Assembly: GCF_027571405.1 (NCBI RefSeq)
Contig: NZ_CP092968.1
Location: 3,742,001 to 3,806,000 of the forward strand
Length of the DNA stretch: 64,000 nucleotides
Direction: 5' to 3'
Source of the DNA: Methylocystis parvus OBBP
GTDB taxonomy: Bacteria; Pseudomonadota; Alphaproteobacteria; Rhizobiales; Beijerinckiaceae
How positions within the stretch are numbered: position 1 is the stretch's first letter; the number at the start of each line of letters is the position of its first letter. The notes beneath the pieces are model-generated. The model worked only from the letters and a program-made list of their open reading frames with translations. It made no database searches and was not told the DNA's origin. Position numbers and translations under genes: made by a program. Of this stretch, positions 27,078-36,496 are shown in pieces.

Positions 27078-27292
27078 CGAGACCCCCTACGCAAACGGAT
27101 ACGCAACGCGCATTGATGAACGCAATTACTTTTTAGCTGTATTTGCTTCAATTGCAAGAAAAAATTAGGCTACTTGCCAAGGCCAAGGATGTTATCGAGG
27201 CTATGCGGATAGTAGATTCGTAAATTACTTAGTCGATGTTTTCTGAATGAATGCGGTTAATACTTATGTCGGGCGTCCGGTTTTTGGGCAGC

Positions 27293-27316
27293 GCGCGGCG
27301 GGCAGGCCCGCCGCGC
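27293..27316 (-). terminator. strong hairpin after the GCG_CRPN-type gene
   Basis: GCGCGGCGGGC (27293-27303) and GCCCGCCGCGC (27306-27316) form a perfect 11-bp stem, 8 bp beyond the stop of the minus-strand gene at 27324. No T tract follows on either strand, so it is terminator-like but not a classic intrinsic terminator. Confidence 0.5.
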
Positions 27317-27323
27317 CATGCGA

Positions 27324-27605
27324 TCACCAATAATATCTGCGGGGACCCCAATAGCGGGGCCGAGGAGCGTAGAAAGGCCGCGCGTAATATGGACGGTAGC
27401 CGCCGCCCCACTGGCCGCCCGCGCGGCAGCCGCCCCAGGGGCCGCGATGGCCGTAAGGGCCACAACCGCCCCACACCTGCTCGACCATGCCCGGTTCGGC
27501 GGGACGCGTAGGGACCGGCATCGCCGCTTCAGCGGCGTTGAAGGTAAGCGGCAGGCCCAAAAAAACGCCGAGGGCGGCGGCTCCGATCATGTGCTTTGCA
27601 ATCAT
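27324..27605 (-). CDS. small secreted Gly/Tyr-rich protein of GCG_CRPN type
   Basis: A 93-residue exported protein. A signal peptide (MIGAAALGVFLGLPLTFNAAEA) is followed by the signature VWGGCGPYGHRGPWGGCRAGGQ, which fits the pattern of the 'GCG_CRPN prefix' proteins of Rhizobiales. A tail rich in Tyr, Arg and Pro then follows (RPYYARPFYAPRPRYWGPRR). The two Cys of the signature probably pair or bind a ligand. The ribosome binding site GAGGAAATG precedes the ATG. The function of the family is not known. Confidence 0.8.
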   Translation of the reverse strand: MIAKHMIGAAALGVFLGLPLTFNAAEAAMPVPTRPAEPGMVEQVWGGCGPYGHRGPWGGCRAGGQWGGGYRPYYARPFYAPRPRYWGPRRYYW

Positions 27606-27617
27606 GGCGACATTTCC

Positions 27618-27890
27618 TCATCTGGTCCCGGACCGGCCGCGCCGGCTCGGGACGAGCGCCGCCGCGCTTTCGGCGTGGCGGCTGAGAACCGAAAATTCCT
27701 TTTCGGCCGCAACATCATAGCGCGCCGAGACGGACGTCGGCAGACCAAGAAGGGGCTCGGTGTCGGAATCGTAAAGACGCCGCTTGCCGCAAGTAATTTC
27801 CACAGGTAGCGCGAGGCGTCGCATTGGACGATCGTAAAAAAGCGCCAGCGCATCGCATCGGCGCGACTGCTCGAACGACATCGGCCTCAT
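27618..27890 (-). CDS. possible hypothetical protein
   Basis: An open frame of 90 residues, beginning MRPMSFEQSRRCDALALFYD, in a gap that would otherwise be about 400 bp. It has reasonable composition but no recognised motif and no clear ribosome binding site. It ends 12 bp before the start of the GCG_CRPN-type gene on the same strand. It could equally be a chance frame in GC-rich leader sequence. Confidence 0.3.
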   Translation of the reverse strand: MRPMSFEQSRRCDALALFYDRPMRRLALPVEITCGKRRLYDSDTEPLLGLPTSVSARYDVAAEKEFSVLSRHAESAAALVPSRRGRSGTR

Positions 27891-28008
27891 CGTTCGACGC
27901 AGAGGGAAAGGCTCGGCTCAAAGCCGGGCTTTTCTCCTGGACGACCGTCCCGAACGCGCCGGTCTTCTTTCCATGCTATGCCTCCGCCGCGAGTGAGCGG
28001 AGGCGCGG

Positions 28009-29139
28009 ATGATCATCTCCAGCATAGGCGATTACCGGGAGGCGGCGCGCCACAAGCTGCCGCGCTTTCTCTTCGACTATATTGATGGCGGCGCCTATGC
28101 CGAAGAGACGCTGCGCGCCAATGTCGCGGAGCTTTCCGCAATCCGGCTGAGGCAGCGCGTGCTGAGAAGCGTCCCGGATCTCGATCTCTCGGCCGAATGG
28201 TTCGGCGAGCGCGCGGCGCTTCCCGTCATTTTGGGGCCGGTCGGCCTCACGGGCATGTTCGCGCGGCGCGGAGAGGTTCAGGCCGCGCTTGCGGCAGTGA
28301 AATTGGATGTGCCTTTCACGCTCTCGACCGTGTCGGTCTGTTCGATCGAAGAGGTCGCGGCGCAGAGCGCGCGACCACTCTGGTTCCAGCTTTATGTGCT
28401 CAAGGATCGCGGCTTCATGCGTCATGTCCTGGAGCGCGCAGAGGCCGTCGGCGTGCGCACGCTCGTCTTCACCGTCGATCTGCCGACGCCCGGCGCGCGC
28501 TATCGCGACGCGCATTCCGGCATGTCCGGTCCCCATGCGCGTTCGCGCCGCCTCGCGCAGGCGATGACGCGTCCCGGCTGGGCGTTCGACGTCGGTCTGC
28601 GGGGGCGCCCGCACGACCTTGGCAACATTTCGAAATATCTCGGCAGATCCGTGAGCCTGACCGACTATATTGGTTGGCTGTCCGCCAATATGGATCCGAC
28701 GATCGGCTGGTCCGACATCGAATGGATTCGCGAATTCTGGAAAGGGTCGCTCGTCATCAAAGGAATTCTCGATCCGGAGGATGCGCGCGACGCGGTGCGC
28801 TTCGGGGCCGATGGCGTCGTGGCGTCGAACCATGGCGGGCGTCAGCTCGACGGAGTCCTTTCGACGGCGAAAGCCTTGCCCTCCATTGCGGAGGCGGTCG
28901 GGAACGATCTCGTCGTTTTCGCGGATTCGGGCATCCGCTCCGGGCTCGACGTGTTGCGAATGCTGGCGCTTGGCGCGCGCGGGGTTCTGCTCGGCCGCGC
29001 CGTCGCCTACGCGCTCGCCGCCGATGGGCAGTCGGGCGTGGAAAATATGCTCCGCATTCTGCGCGACGAATTGCGCGTCGCCATGACGTTGACGGGCCTT
29101 CCATCCGTCTCCCGAGCTGGACGCGACATGCTCGCGTGA
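28009..29139 (+). CDS. lldD: FMN-dependent alpha-hydroxy acid dehydrogenase (L-lactate dehydrogenase type)
   Basis: Oxidises L-lactate (or a related 2-hydroxy acid) to the keto acid, passing electrons to quinone through FMN. The 376-residue protein has the whole (beta/alpha)8 family pattern: [15 protein letters not shown] near residue 21, [15 protein letters not shown] near 103, [12 protein letters not shown] near 124, and the active-site segment [13 protein letters not shown] near 274 with catalytic His and Arg. [12 protein letters not shown] and [11 protein letters not shown] bind the FMN phosphate. The ATG has GGAGG seven bases upstream. No lactate permease or lldR is near, so the physiological substrate is not certain; glycolate-like substrates are also possible. 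Confidence 0.9.
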   Translation: MIISSIGDYREAARHKLPRFLFDYIDGGAYAEETLRANVAELSAIRLRQRVLRSVPDLDLSAEWFGERAALPVILGPVGLTGMFARRGEVQAALAAVKLDVPFTLSTVSVCSIEEVAAQSARPLWFQLYVLKDRGFMRHVLERAEAVGVRTLVFTVDLPTPGARYRDAHSGMSGPHARSRRLAQAMTRPGWAFDVGLRGRPHDLGNISKYLGRSVSLTDYIGWLSANMDPTIGWSDIEWIREFWKGSLVIKGILDPEDARDAVRFGADGVVASNHGGRQLDGVLSTAKALPSIAEAVGNDLVVFADSGIRSGLDVLRMLALGARGVLLGRAVAYALAADGQSGVENMLRILRDELRVAMTLTGLPSVSRAGRDMLA

Positions 29140-29367
29140 CGTCGCGAGCGTCGGCTCATCTACAATCGGGTCATCTCATCGATTGAGCCGGGCGCGAAAG
29201 GGCGCTCGAACTCGGCGGCGAAGCCGCCAGCGAAGATGCGCACGACGCGCGCCTGGGATCGGCCGACTGAAACGCTCTCGCCCACTTGCGAGTGGTAGGT
29301 CGTCTCGACACAGACGCCCGACGCCGAATGGCTCGCGATTTGACAGGCGTCATGGCGATTTGGAAGA

Positions 29368-29487
29368 TCAGGCGACGCCTGAGGCGAACATTACCGCGTA
29401 GAAGATCAGCCACTGGAAGGCGAAGAATACCCCTGTAATTGATGAAACAAAAAGTGCTGGTGCGACTATATATAATATAGCCTTCAT
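29368..29487 (-). CDS. 39-residue single-pass membrane peptide
   Basis: A very short frame that is well supported by context. ATG at 29487 follows AAGGA with seven bases between. The peptide begins MKAILYIVAPALFVSSITG, has one or two closely packed hydrophobic segments including FFAFQWLIFYAVMF, and ends with TGA. Hydrophobicity throughout and the good ribosome binding site argue for a real small membrane protein. There is no clear family match, and its partner, if any, is unknown. The codons are richer in A/T than in neighbouring genes. Confidence 0.45.
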   Translation of the reverse strand: MKAILYIVAPALFVSSITGVFFAFQWLIFYAVMFASGVA

Positions 29488-29712
29488 CTGTCGTCCTTCT
29501 CACGGTGGATGGCGGCTATCGTGGCGTCGAACTTCTAATTAGTCCTTTATTTGCGAGTTCTCCCGTCCGTATACAATTAAAAATAAACTATTATTCAAGC
29601 GAACATTTTAGCTTTCGTCCCGCTCGCGCATGGCGGCGGATGCGCAAACGGCGCCCGGAAAGGGCGCCGTCCGCTTTCAGTGCTCGGGGATTCGAGCGCG
29701 TCTCGAGACGCC
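29488..29712. other. AT-rich intergenic region
   Basis: About 225 bp between two small minus-strand genes. The part from 29530 to 29610 is clearly lower in GC than its surroundings. It should hold the promoter of the 39-residue gene, but no confident box was found. Confidence 0.4.
29648..29670 (-). terminator. probable terminator of the His/Tyr/Gly-rich protein gene
   Basis: ACGGCGCCC (29648-29656) and GGGCGCCGT (29662-29670) form a 9-bp perfect stem with a 5-base loop, 43 bp after the stop at 29713. On the minus strand it is followed by only TTT, so termination may be partial. Confidence 0.5.
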
Positions 29713-30069
29713 TCAGAAGAGCCCCAGTCCGAGACCAAAGAGGCCGCCTCCGCCGTACCCGGCGCCAAACAAACCGTCGCCGCCGTAACCGCCATAACCA
29801 TAGACGTCGTTCGCGCCGCAGCCGCAGGCCGGCGCGCTGTAGCCGTAAACCGCCGGCTGCGCGTAGCCGTAGACGGCCGGCCGCGTGTAGACGTAGCGCA
29901 CGGGTCGCGCATAGGCGTAACGCCAATGATGGTGTCCGTGATGGACGGCCTGGCGCCAGCAATGCGTCCTGTAGTAGGTGTGCGCTTCCGCGCTGCTCAC
30001 AGAGCCCGCCGCCGCGCTTGTGAGAACGGTAGCGGATAAGGCAAGGATTTTGACGAACCGCATATTCAT
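29713..30069 (-). CDS. small secreted His/Tyr/Gly-rich protein
   Basis: A 118-residue exported protein. A signal peptide (VKILALSATVLTSAAAGS, cleaved near SSAEA) precedes a His-rich start (HTYYRTHCWRQAVHHGHHHW), a YxxPAVYGYAQ-type tandem repeat and a Gly-rich tail (YGYGGYGGDGLFGAGYGGGG). The repeat pattern suggests a disordered, possibly metal-binding or surface-coating protein. GGAGG precedes the ATG at 30069; a second ATG two codons on is possible. No family is recognised. Confidence 0.72.
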   Translation of the reverse strand: MNMRFVKILALSATVLTSAAAGSVSSAEAHTYYRTHCWRQAVHHGHHHWRYAYARPVRYVYTRPAVYGYAQPAVYGYSAPACGCGANDVYGYGGYGGDGLFGAGYGGGGLFGLGLGLF

Positions 30070-30250
30070 CGCAGCCTCCTGGTTCTAGCTTGATAGCCGC
30101 CGACTTCTCGTCGAGACGATCAGCATTCGGATGGAACTTGCGACGCCCCCTGCGGTTTCAAGCTGTGCAATAGAAAAACGCACGAGCCCGCGTGGGCGTC
30201 GCTGTCGAGGCGGGATGGGAGCGCCAATGCGCGTGCTGGCCGCCAGAGCG

Positions 30251-32080
30251 CTACAGCGTCGGAGTCGCGGAAATATTTTTCTCCGCCGCCTCGCGCAACT
30301 CGGCGCGGAAACAGTCCCGCTTTTCATGGATCGACGCGAGCACTTTTCCGGTTGGCACGCCGAGGCCGACGAGCGCGGCCTCGGCCAATTGAAGGCTCGC
30401 CTCGACCGTTTCCGGAACGGCGTCTGTGACGCCGATTTTGTAGAGATGGCGCGCATGCTCCGTGTCCTTGGCGCGCGCGACGATGAGCATATCGGGTCTG
30501 AGCTGTCTGACGCCTTCAAGGATGGCGTCGACGGTCGCCTGCGCGCCAATCGTTACGATGAGCGCCGACGCGTCCATTAACCCGCAGGCCTTAAGAAAAG
30601 CGGGATGTCTGGCGTCGCCGTAATAAACGTCGCGACGGCTGCGCCGCGCTTGCGTCACCAGCTCCGGATCAATCTCCGTCCCGACATAGGGTATTTGATG
30701 CTCGTCGAAGAGACTTGTGACGACTTTGCCGACGCGCCCATAGCCGACGATTATCGCCCGCCGCTTTTGTCCGTCGGGCGGGGGCGGGGGCGCCGGGTGG
30801 GGCGGCGATTGCGGGTCTATGATCGATGCGAACCAGTCGCCAGCATGCGCGAGCGGCGGAATTAGCGCCATAGACAGCGACGTGACCACCAGAATGAAAC
30901 CCGCAAGGTCTGCGTCGATCAAACCAAGCGACACCGCAAGCCCGTCGGCTACAAAGGCGAATTCACTGCCCGGGCCAAGCAGCAGTCCGGTCTGAAGCGC
31001 GACGCGCCAGGGCTGACCGAAGGCGCGCGCCAGCGCGGCGGTAATGGACGCTTTCAGCGCGATGAGGCCGCAGACAAGAGCCAAAATAGCGAGCGGATCG
31101 CGCACGATCTCACGCAGATCGATGCCCATCCCGACGGTAAAGAAAAACAGGCCGAGCAGCAGACCTTTGAAGGGCTCGACGATCGCCTCGAGCGCTTTGC
31201 GATATTCGGTCTCAGCGAGCAACAGGCCGGCGACGAAAGCGCCGAGAGCCATCGACAGACCCGCAGCCGCGGCGAGAACGCCCGTGCCAATGATTACGAA
31301 TAGGACGGCCGCGATCAGCAGTTCGTGCGACTGCAGGGCGCCGACGAGCCTGAATAGCGGTCGCAGCACTACTCGGCCGACGATGACAATCCCGGCTATC
31401 GCCGCGCCGGCGTCGCCCAGCGCCTTGGCCACGGTCAGCGGCAGCGGCCCGGCTCCGTTCGCGCCAAGTATCGATTCGAACATCAGGATCGGTATGACGG
31501 CGAGATCCTGCGCGAGCAAAACGCCAAAACAGGCTCGCCCCGTTCCGCTCGTCAGTTCGCCGCGCGCCGCAAGGATTTCAAGCACGATCGCCGTTGAAGA
31601 CAAGGCGAGAAAGGCGCCCAGAATCAGTGAAATGGAAGCCGTATAACCCGTCGCTGCGATGATGAGCGAGAGAGCGGCGGTCGTCAGCAAAAATTGCAGG
31701 CCGCCAAGGCCGAAGACAAGCCGACGCATCGACATCAGGCGCGCGAAGGAGAGTTCGAGGCCGATGAAAAAAAGCAGGAACACCACGCCGAGTTCCGCGA
31801 TCCCGCGCATATTTTCGGGATCGACGACCGTGATCCAATAAAGAAAAGGCAGCCGCTCGATAAAGGAGCCAAGGCCCAAAGGACCCAGAAGCATGCCGGC
31901 CCCAAGATAGCCGAGTACCGGATTGAGGCCGAAATAGCGCACCATCGGCACGACGACGCCAGCCGTCCCAAGGACGACGAGCGCATCGCTATAAACCGGA
32001 AAATTGATGCTTACCGCCAAGCGCACCCCCGCTCGAGCCGATTCACTTTCACCTATCTGGCTGGGGCTGAACCATACCAA
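30251..32080 (-). CDS. KefB/KefC-type monovalent cation:proton antiporter
   Basis: Inner-membrane antiporter of up to 609 residues. About twelve helices (residues 25-415) carry family motifs such as VLGYLGAGMLLGPLGLG, GVVFLLFFIGLELS and LLAQDLAVIPILM. A Pro-rich linker (SPPHPAPPPPPDG) leads to a cytoplasmic TrkA-N (RCK) domain with AIIVGYGRVGKVVTSLF, which binds nucleotide. This is the KefB/YbaL group exporting K+ or Na+ for H+. The start is uncertain: the longest frame opens with TTG at 32080, while GTG at 32026 or TTG at 32020 lies beside GGGGG and may be the real one. No KefF/KefG-type activator is near. Confidence 0.88.
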   Translation of the reverse strand: MVWFSPSQIGESESARAGVRLAVSINFPVYSDALVVLGTAGVVVPMVRYFGLNPVLGYLGAGMLLGPLGLGSFIERLPFLYWITVVDPENMRGIAELGVVFLLFFIGLELSFARLMSMRRLVFGLGGLQFLLTTAALSLIIAATGYTASISLILGAFLALSSTAIVLEILAARGELTSGTGRACFGVLLAQDLAVIPILMFESILGANGAGPLPLTVAKALGDAGAAIAGIVIVGRVVLRPLFRLVGALQSHELLIAAVLFVIIGTGVLAAAAGLSMALGAFVAGLLLAETEYRKALEAIVEPFKGLLLGLFFFTVGMGIDLREIVRDPLAILALVCGLIALKASITAALARAFGQPWRVALQTGLLLGPGSEFAFVADGLAVSLGLIDADLAGFILVVTSLSMALIPPLAHAGDWFASIIDPQSPPHPAPPPPPDGQKRRAIIVGYGRVGKVVTSLFDEHQIPYVGTEIDPELVTQARRSRRDVYYGDARHPAFLKACGLMDASALIVTIGAQATVDAILEGVRQLRPDMLIVARAKDTEHARHLYKIGVTDAVPETVEASLQLAEAALVGLGVPTGKVLASIHEKRDCFRAELREAAEKNISATPTL

Positions 32081-32255
32081 GGCGCGGTAGAGCTCTTATA
32101 AACAGATTTGACAGTTGCCGTCACCGATACGCCGACCCCGCCAGGGATCGGCGCCCGACCGCACCCAATGAGTTAAAAGGGAGATAGCGCGACCGCAACA
32201 AAAGTAGCGCGAAACTATTCGTTGGGGCCGCGCCGAAGGAGGAGGCGCCGGGCAG

Positions 32256-32516
32256 TCAGCCTCCGATCATATCAACGCTCGCCTGCGCGGCGGCAATGGC
32301 TGCGGCTACGGCGTTCCGCGCTTGCGGGCTGTTCTTCCAGCATGTGGCGCCGACAAGCGACGCCGTCTGCTCGCAGATCGCTCGCGCGTCTTGCCTCGCG
32401 AGCTTTCGCAGCGTGCAAATTCCAAGTTGCTCGAAACGCTCCACGACCTTTGGGCCAACTCCTTTGACCGCAAGCAACACGTCTCTTTCGGCGTCGGAAA
32501 ATTTGCTTTTATTCAT
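32256..32516 (-). CDS. helix-hairpin-helix protein (Cdd1-like)
   Basis: An 86-residue protein with a helix-hairpin-helix near the N terminus (LLAVKGVGPKVVERFEQLGI) followed by TLRKLARQDARAICEQ. This is the general pattern of small HhH proteins such as the Cdd1 ('pathogenicity locus') group, which are expected to bind DNA without sequence preference. Function unknown. The gene lies between the terminator of the copper-type receptor and the antiporter gene. Confidence 0.6.
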   Translation of the reverse strand: MNKSKFSDAERDVLLAVKGVGPKVVERFEQLGICTLRKLARQDARAICEQTASLVGATCWKNSPQARNAVAAAIAAAQASVDMIGG

Positions 32517-32581
32517 TGGTCTTCACAGGCTGTCGGAGAATGGCGTTGAGCTTTGTCGGCTCCGTCTCGTTGCGAACCCTC

Positions 32582-32612
32582 AAAAGGCCAGGCGGCGTGC
32601 GGCCGCCTGGCC
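32582..32612 (-). terminator. rho-independent terminator of the FecIR-receptor operon
   Basis: GGCCAGGCGGC (32586-32596) and GCCGCCTGGCC (32602-32612) form an 11-bp perfect stem with a 5-base loop. On the minus strand it is followed by TTTTG. It lies just beyond the stop of the TonB receptor gene at 32631. Confidence 0.85.
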
Positions 32613-32630
32613 GGCGGCGATAAAATCGCG

Positions 32631-35324
32631 TCAGAATTTCACGTTCGTCGCGACGTAGAAATTACGCCCCATCCCGGGGACTGCAATGCCCCAGGCCGGC
32701 GCTACGGGCAGGGGTCCGGACATTGTCGCCGCCTGACCCAGATAGGCTCCGCCCAATGGCAGATAGTACAGTGTATTGAGCAGATTCTCTATGCCGACAT
32801 CAACGCGAACATTCTTCCATTCGTAGCTGCTGCGCAGATTGAACAAGGCGTAGGCGCTTGTCTTCACCTCATTTCTGACCTGCTCGATATTTTTCTTGGC
32901 GCCGACAAACTGCGCCTCGACCGAATTCGTCCAGCCGCCCATCTTCTGCTCGAGAGACAGTTTCATATTGACCGGCATCATTTGATAAAGATTTCCGCCG
33001 GTGATCGTGTTCTGGCCGTTGACGTAGCTGACAATGCCCTTCGCGGTGAAATTGCCGAGCGGGGTATCCTTAACCAGCGATACATGCCCCGAAAGATCCG
33101 CGCCAAAAATGCGGGCGTTTTGATTGACGAACTGGAGCGCAGTGAAGCCGAACGTGTTATAGGGATTATACATCAGTGATGTCCCGCACACCCAGCTCGG
33201 GCAGCGCTGGACGTCGATGTAATTGGACACATAGGTAAAATAGGGCGTGAATTTCAAACCCTTCTCCCCCATCGCGTCATGCCAATCCGCAGTGGCGCTG
33301 ATCGTGTGAGCGGCTTCCGGTTTCAACGCCAGATTGCCAATATAGAAGTTCCCATCTCCGAACCACCCGATCATCTCCATGGCCATCAGGCTGTTCGACC
33401 ATGTGTAGCGTTCGAACAAATTTGGCGAACGGCTCTTCATCGAATAGCCGACTGAATATGTCTGCGTAACGCCCGGCGTATAAATCGCTTGCGCGGTGAC
33501 GTTCCAGTTCTGGTCGGTACGGCCTCGGTCAGAATTGTTGAAGTTCGTGACCGGGTACAGCGGCGTGTCGTAATATGAATTATAGCCGTGCACGGGGCCG
33601 GCGTTCATCACGACGGTGTCGCTGCGGACGCCGAGCTGGGTCAGCCATTGCGCATTCCATCGCGACTCCAGTTCGCCAAAGACATCGAACCGGTCACGTT
33701 GGCCGTTGTTGATATTGATGAACGTATCCGGCGCCATTCCGCCGACCGCCCACCCGGGAGGGAGGATGGCGGGGGACGGCGGCCACCATTCGTTATAGCG
33801 ATACTGCTGATATTCGCCGCCGACTCTCACCATATGTCGATCCAGCAGGGGGATGGTCGCCGTTAGTTTCGCTCCCGTATTCTGGGCCTTTGTATCCATC
33901 GGCATGCCAGGAGCAAGAATGGTTCTAAAGCTTCCATAATAATATTGCTTGTCTTCCCCAAAATCCATGATGTGCCGAACGGTCTGATGGTAGACCTGAC
34001 CTTCAAGCAAGCCCCAATCATATTGTCCGGTGTAGCGAATATTGCCATGGATGCTGCGATTCTCCGTCATGTCCATGCGCTGGTTGGGATACCATTGATA
34101 GGGAATGTGCTGGAACCCGAGGTTGAATTCGAACAGATGATTCTCGTGCCGCAGAGCGATCGAGACGTCATGGTTCTGCGCCTGATAGGCGGTCGAGCCG
34201 ACCTGGCTGCCGCTCAGCCACGGCGTCAGACTGCCGAACCTCGTGAAGGGGATCGTATTGCTCGTCCAGGCAAAGGCTGGTCCGGAGTGCTTGAAATCGC
34301 CGCCGGCATAGTAGTCTTCAGACCGTGAATATGATCCATCATATCTAACGCTGAAATTTTCAGTGGCGGCGGTCGCCGAGAGGTTGCCGCCATAGGCGTC
34401 GCCATTGCTGCGATAGAAAGCGCCGACCTCTCCTTTCGTCAGAATTTGCTGGCCGATGGAAGCAAAGGCGGGAGCCGGCGGATCGACCTGGATCGTCCCG
34501 CCAATGCTGTCGCCGCCGGAGCTCACCGGAACAACGCCGGAATACACCTTGATCTTCCCCACATGAGACGGGTCGATGTAAGAGAGCGGCGGATTCATAT
34601 GATTGGCGCAGGCGGACAATATGGGCATGCCGGCGACGGTGACATGCAAGCGGTCGTCGGCGAGTCCGTCCAGCACGGGAAGGCTGGAAACCCCGCCGGC
34701 GCTATAGACGAAGGCGCCGGGCACGTCGCGGAGAAGACTCGCGGTGTCGTTGGTCGTGGCTCGCTCGGAGACAGGATTGTCGATGGTCGTCGCGACGCCG
34801 GCAGGCTGGCTGATGTTCCAGTTCGGCGGCGCCTGCTCCGCCACCGGCGCCGGTGTCGTGACACGCGGATGAGGCGTCGCCGCGTGCGTTCGACGCGCGG
34901 CGCTGATTTCGATCGGCGGCAGGGCGCGCGCGCCGCTCGCGTCGTTGCGCGTTCCGGTGTTGGCTTGGGCCAATATAATAGAGACCGATCGGCTGCCCGG
35001 GTCGATCTTGTAGGTGAGGCCGGTTCCCGCCAGCAGCTCGTGCAATGCGGCGTCCAGCGTGCGTTTGCCGGCGACGCCGCCCGTCTTCAGATGACGGGTG
35101 AGCGCTGCGTCATAGAGGAGCTGAGCGCCGCTTTCATCGGCCAGCGTGTTGAGCGCATCCGCCACCGAGCCGGCGGGAATGTCATATGCCTGCGCGGAGA
35201 CATGCGCCCTTGCCGGCGAACTGTCGATGGCGAGGGCTGACGAGCCGGCGATGAACAGCGCGACCGCCGTCGCGGTCGCCGCCGGTTTTCCGCGTCCGAC
35301 TATGAGTTTTTTCGTTCCCGCCAT
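32631..35324 (-). CDS. TonB-dependent transducer receptor with STN domain, probable copper receptor
   Basis: Outer-membrane receptor of 897 residues. The signal peptide ends near PARA. An STN signalling domain (AYDIPAGSVADALNTLADES, about 47-118) would contact FecR in the periplasm. The plug holds C239-A-N-H-M243 in PILSACANHMNPP, and the barrel holds H451-I-M453 in TVRHIMDF. CxxxM together with HxM is the copper site described for the OprC/NosA receptors. The barrel ends NFYVATNVKF, with a terminal Phe. GAGGAGG precedes the ATG at 35324. It is third in an operon after FecI and FecR genes, and a DUF2946-like gene lies upstream, which also fits copper. Copper specificity is inferred from these motifs. 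Confidence 0.87.
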   Translation of the reverse strand: MAGTKKLIVGRGKPAATATAVALFIAGSSALAIDSSPARAHVSAQAYDIPAGSVADALNTLADESGAQLLYDAALTRHLKTGGVAGKRTLDAALHELLAGTGLTYKIDPGSRSVSIILAQANTGTRNDASGARALPPIEISAARRTHAATPHPRVTTPAPVAEQAPPNWNISQPAGVATTIDNPVSERATTNDTASLLRDVPGAFVYSAGGVSSLPVLDGLADDRLHVTVAGMPILSACANHMNPPLSYIDPSHVGKIKVYSGVVPVSSGGDSIGGTIQVDPPAPAFASIGQQILTKGEVGAFYRSNGDAYGGNLSATAATENFSVRYDGSYSRSEDYYAGGDFKHSGPAFAWTSNTIPFTRFGSLTPWLSGSQVGSTAYQAQNHDVSIALRHENHLFEFNLGFQHIPYQWYPNQRMDMTENRSIHGNIRYTGQYDWGLLEGQVYHQTVRHIMDFGEDKQYYYGSFRTILAPGMPMDTKAQNTGAKLTATIPLLDRHMVRVGGEYQQYRYNEWWPPSPAILPPGWAVGGMAPDTFININNGQRDRFDVFGELESRWNAQWLTQLGVRSDTVVMNAGPVHGYNSYYDTPLYPVTNFNNSDRGRTDQNWNVTAQAIYTPGVTQTYSVGYSMKSRSPNLFERYTWSNSLMAMEMIGWFGDGNFYIGNLALKPEAAHTISATADWHDAMGEKGLKFTPYFTYVSNYIDVQRCPSWVCGTSLMYNPYNTFGFTALQFVNQNARIFGADLSGHVSLVKDTPLGNFTAKGIVSYVNGQNTITGGNLYQMMPVNMKLSLEQKMGGWTNSVEAQFVGAKKNIEQVRNEVKTSAYALFNLRSSYEWKNVRVDVGIENLLNTLYYLPLGGAYLGQAATMSGPLPVAPAWGIAVPGMGRNFYVATNVKF

Positions 35325-35433
35325 CTTGGCCTCCTCGTTTTTTGGCGTGGGCGTTTCACCCGTCCCCAAAGACGCGGAGGCTCGAAAAACAGGAGTCGGC
35401 AGAAATGAGAATTTGCTCAATGTGATATTTTTG

Positions 35434-36387
35434 TCACGAATGCAGAAGGATCAGATAATCCGAAAGATGCGTGGACTTCACGCCGAGATAGGCTTCAATC
35501 GCCCGGATCGCCTCAAGCGGCTGATCAACACGAAAAACCCCGGTGACTCTCCGGTCCCGGACCTCCGAGCCGGCGACGAGAATAAGGCCATGATGATAGC
35601 GGCCGAGAGCGGCGATCACGTCGCCGAGCGGCTTATCCTTGAAAATGAGCTTGCCGCGCCGCCAGGACGTCACGCGCTCGAAGTCCACCTCATAGGGAGG
35701 GAGGGCCGGCAGGCTCGGCCCATAGGCCGTCTGACGTCCCGAGTCGACAACGACATTCGATCCTTCGGCCGCGACCTCCACGCTGTGCTCGGTCACGGTG
35801 ACCTCGGTCCGCGCCTTATTGGTGGCGATGTCGAAGGCCGTGCCGCGCGCGGTGACCGTCCCGCCGGCGGCCTCGACAATGAAGGGGCGGCTGGGGTCTT
35901 TTTCGACCTCGAACCAGGCTTCGCCGCTCAGCAGGGTCAGGCGCCGCTTGTCGCCGGAATAGTCGAGCGCCAGCGCCGTGACGGCGTTCAGATGCGCGTG
36001 TGATCCGTCCGGCAAGGTGACGGTTCTGAATTCGCCGACGCCGGTGCGGATGTCCGCGCGCCATAAAATCCAAAGCTCGTCGAAAGAAAGAAAGAGCGCG
36101 ACGAACGCCGCGGCGAGCGCCGCCGCCCAGAGTCGTTCACGCCTGCGCACGGGCCTTCTGGAGGAAAGATAGGCCCGCACGGCCGGCCGGGGCAGGGATT
36201 GCCAGGAGCCCCAGAATTCACATGCTTCCTCGAATGCGGCCTCGTTCTTCGGGTCGCTCGCGAGCCAGGCGCGGAACGCGGCCAGTTCGGACGGAGACAA
36301 ATCGCCGCCGTCGATGCGAACCCACCACTGAATGGCGAGATCGAGGCGGTCGGATGCGTCGGGATCGTCAGGCTCTCGTTCAGGCAT
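35434..36387 (-). CDS. FecR-type anti-sigma/transmembrane signal protein
   Basis: A 317-residue inner-membrane protein. The cytoplasmic N-terminal part (LDLAIQWWVRIDGGDLSPSE then FRAWLASDPKNEAAFEEA) is the DUF4880/FecR_N segment that holds the sigma factor. One transmembrane helix (about 86-105) follows, then the periplasmic FecR domain with RTVTLPDGSHAHLNAVTAL and LLSGEAWFEVEKDPSRPFIVE. The C-terminal part would touch the STN domain of the receptor. The gene lies between the sigma factor gene (110 bp) and the receptor gene (about 110 bp), the classic fecI-fecR-receptor order. Confidence 0.93.
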   Translation of the reverse strand: MPEREPDDPDASDRLDLAIQWWVRIDGGDLSPSELAAFRAWLASDPKNEAAFEEACEFWGSWQSLPRPAVRAYLSSRRPVRRRERLWAAALAAAFVALFLSFDELWILWRADIRTGVGEFRTVTLPDGSHAHLNAVTALALDYSGDKRRLTLLSGEAWFEVEKDPSRPFIVEAAGGTVTARGTAFDIATNKARTEVTVTEHSVEVAAEGSNVVVDSGRQTAYGPSLPALPPYEVDFERVTSWRRGKLIFKDKPLGDVIAALGRYHHGLILVAGSEVRDRRVTGVFRVDQPLEAIRAIEAYLGVKSTHLSDYLILLHS

Positions 36388-36496
36388 CGGCTGGTTTTGT
36401 CTTTCCCTTATGACCTTACGCCCGGACGGCCTATCTCGCGCCTGACGGCCCCATATAAGACGCGACGCGCGGGGAAAAGAGGATTCCCTCGCAGGA

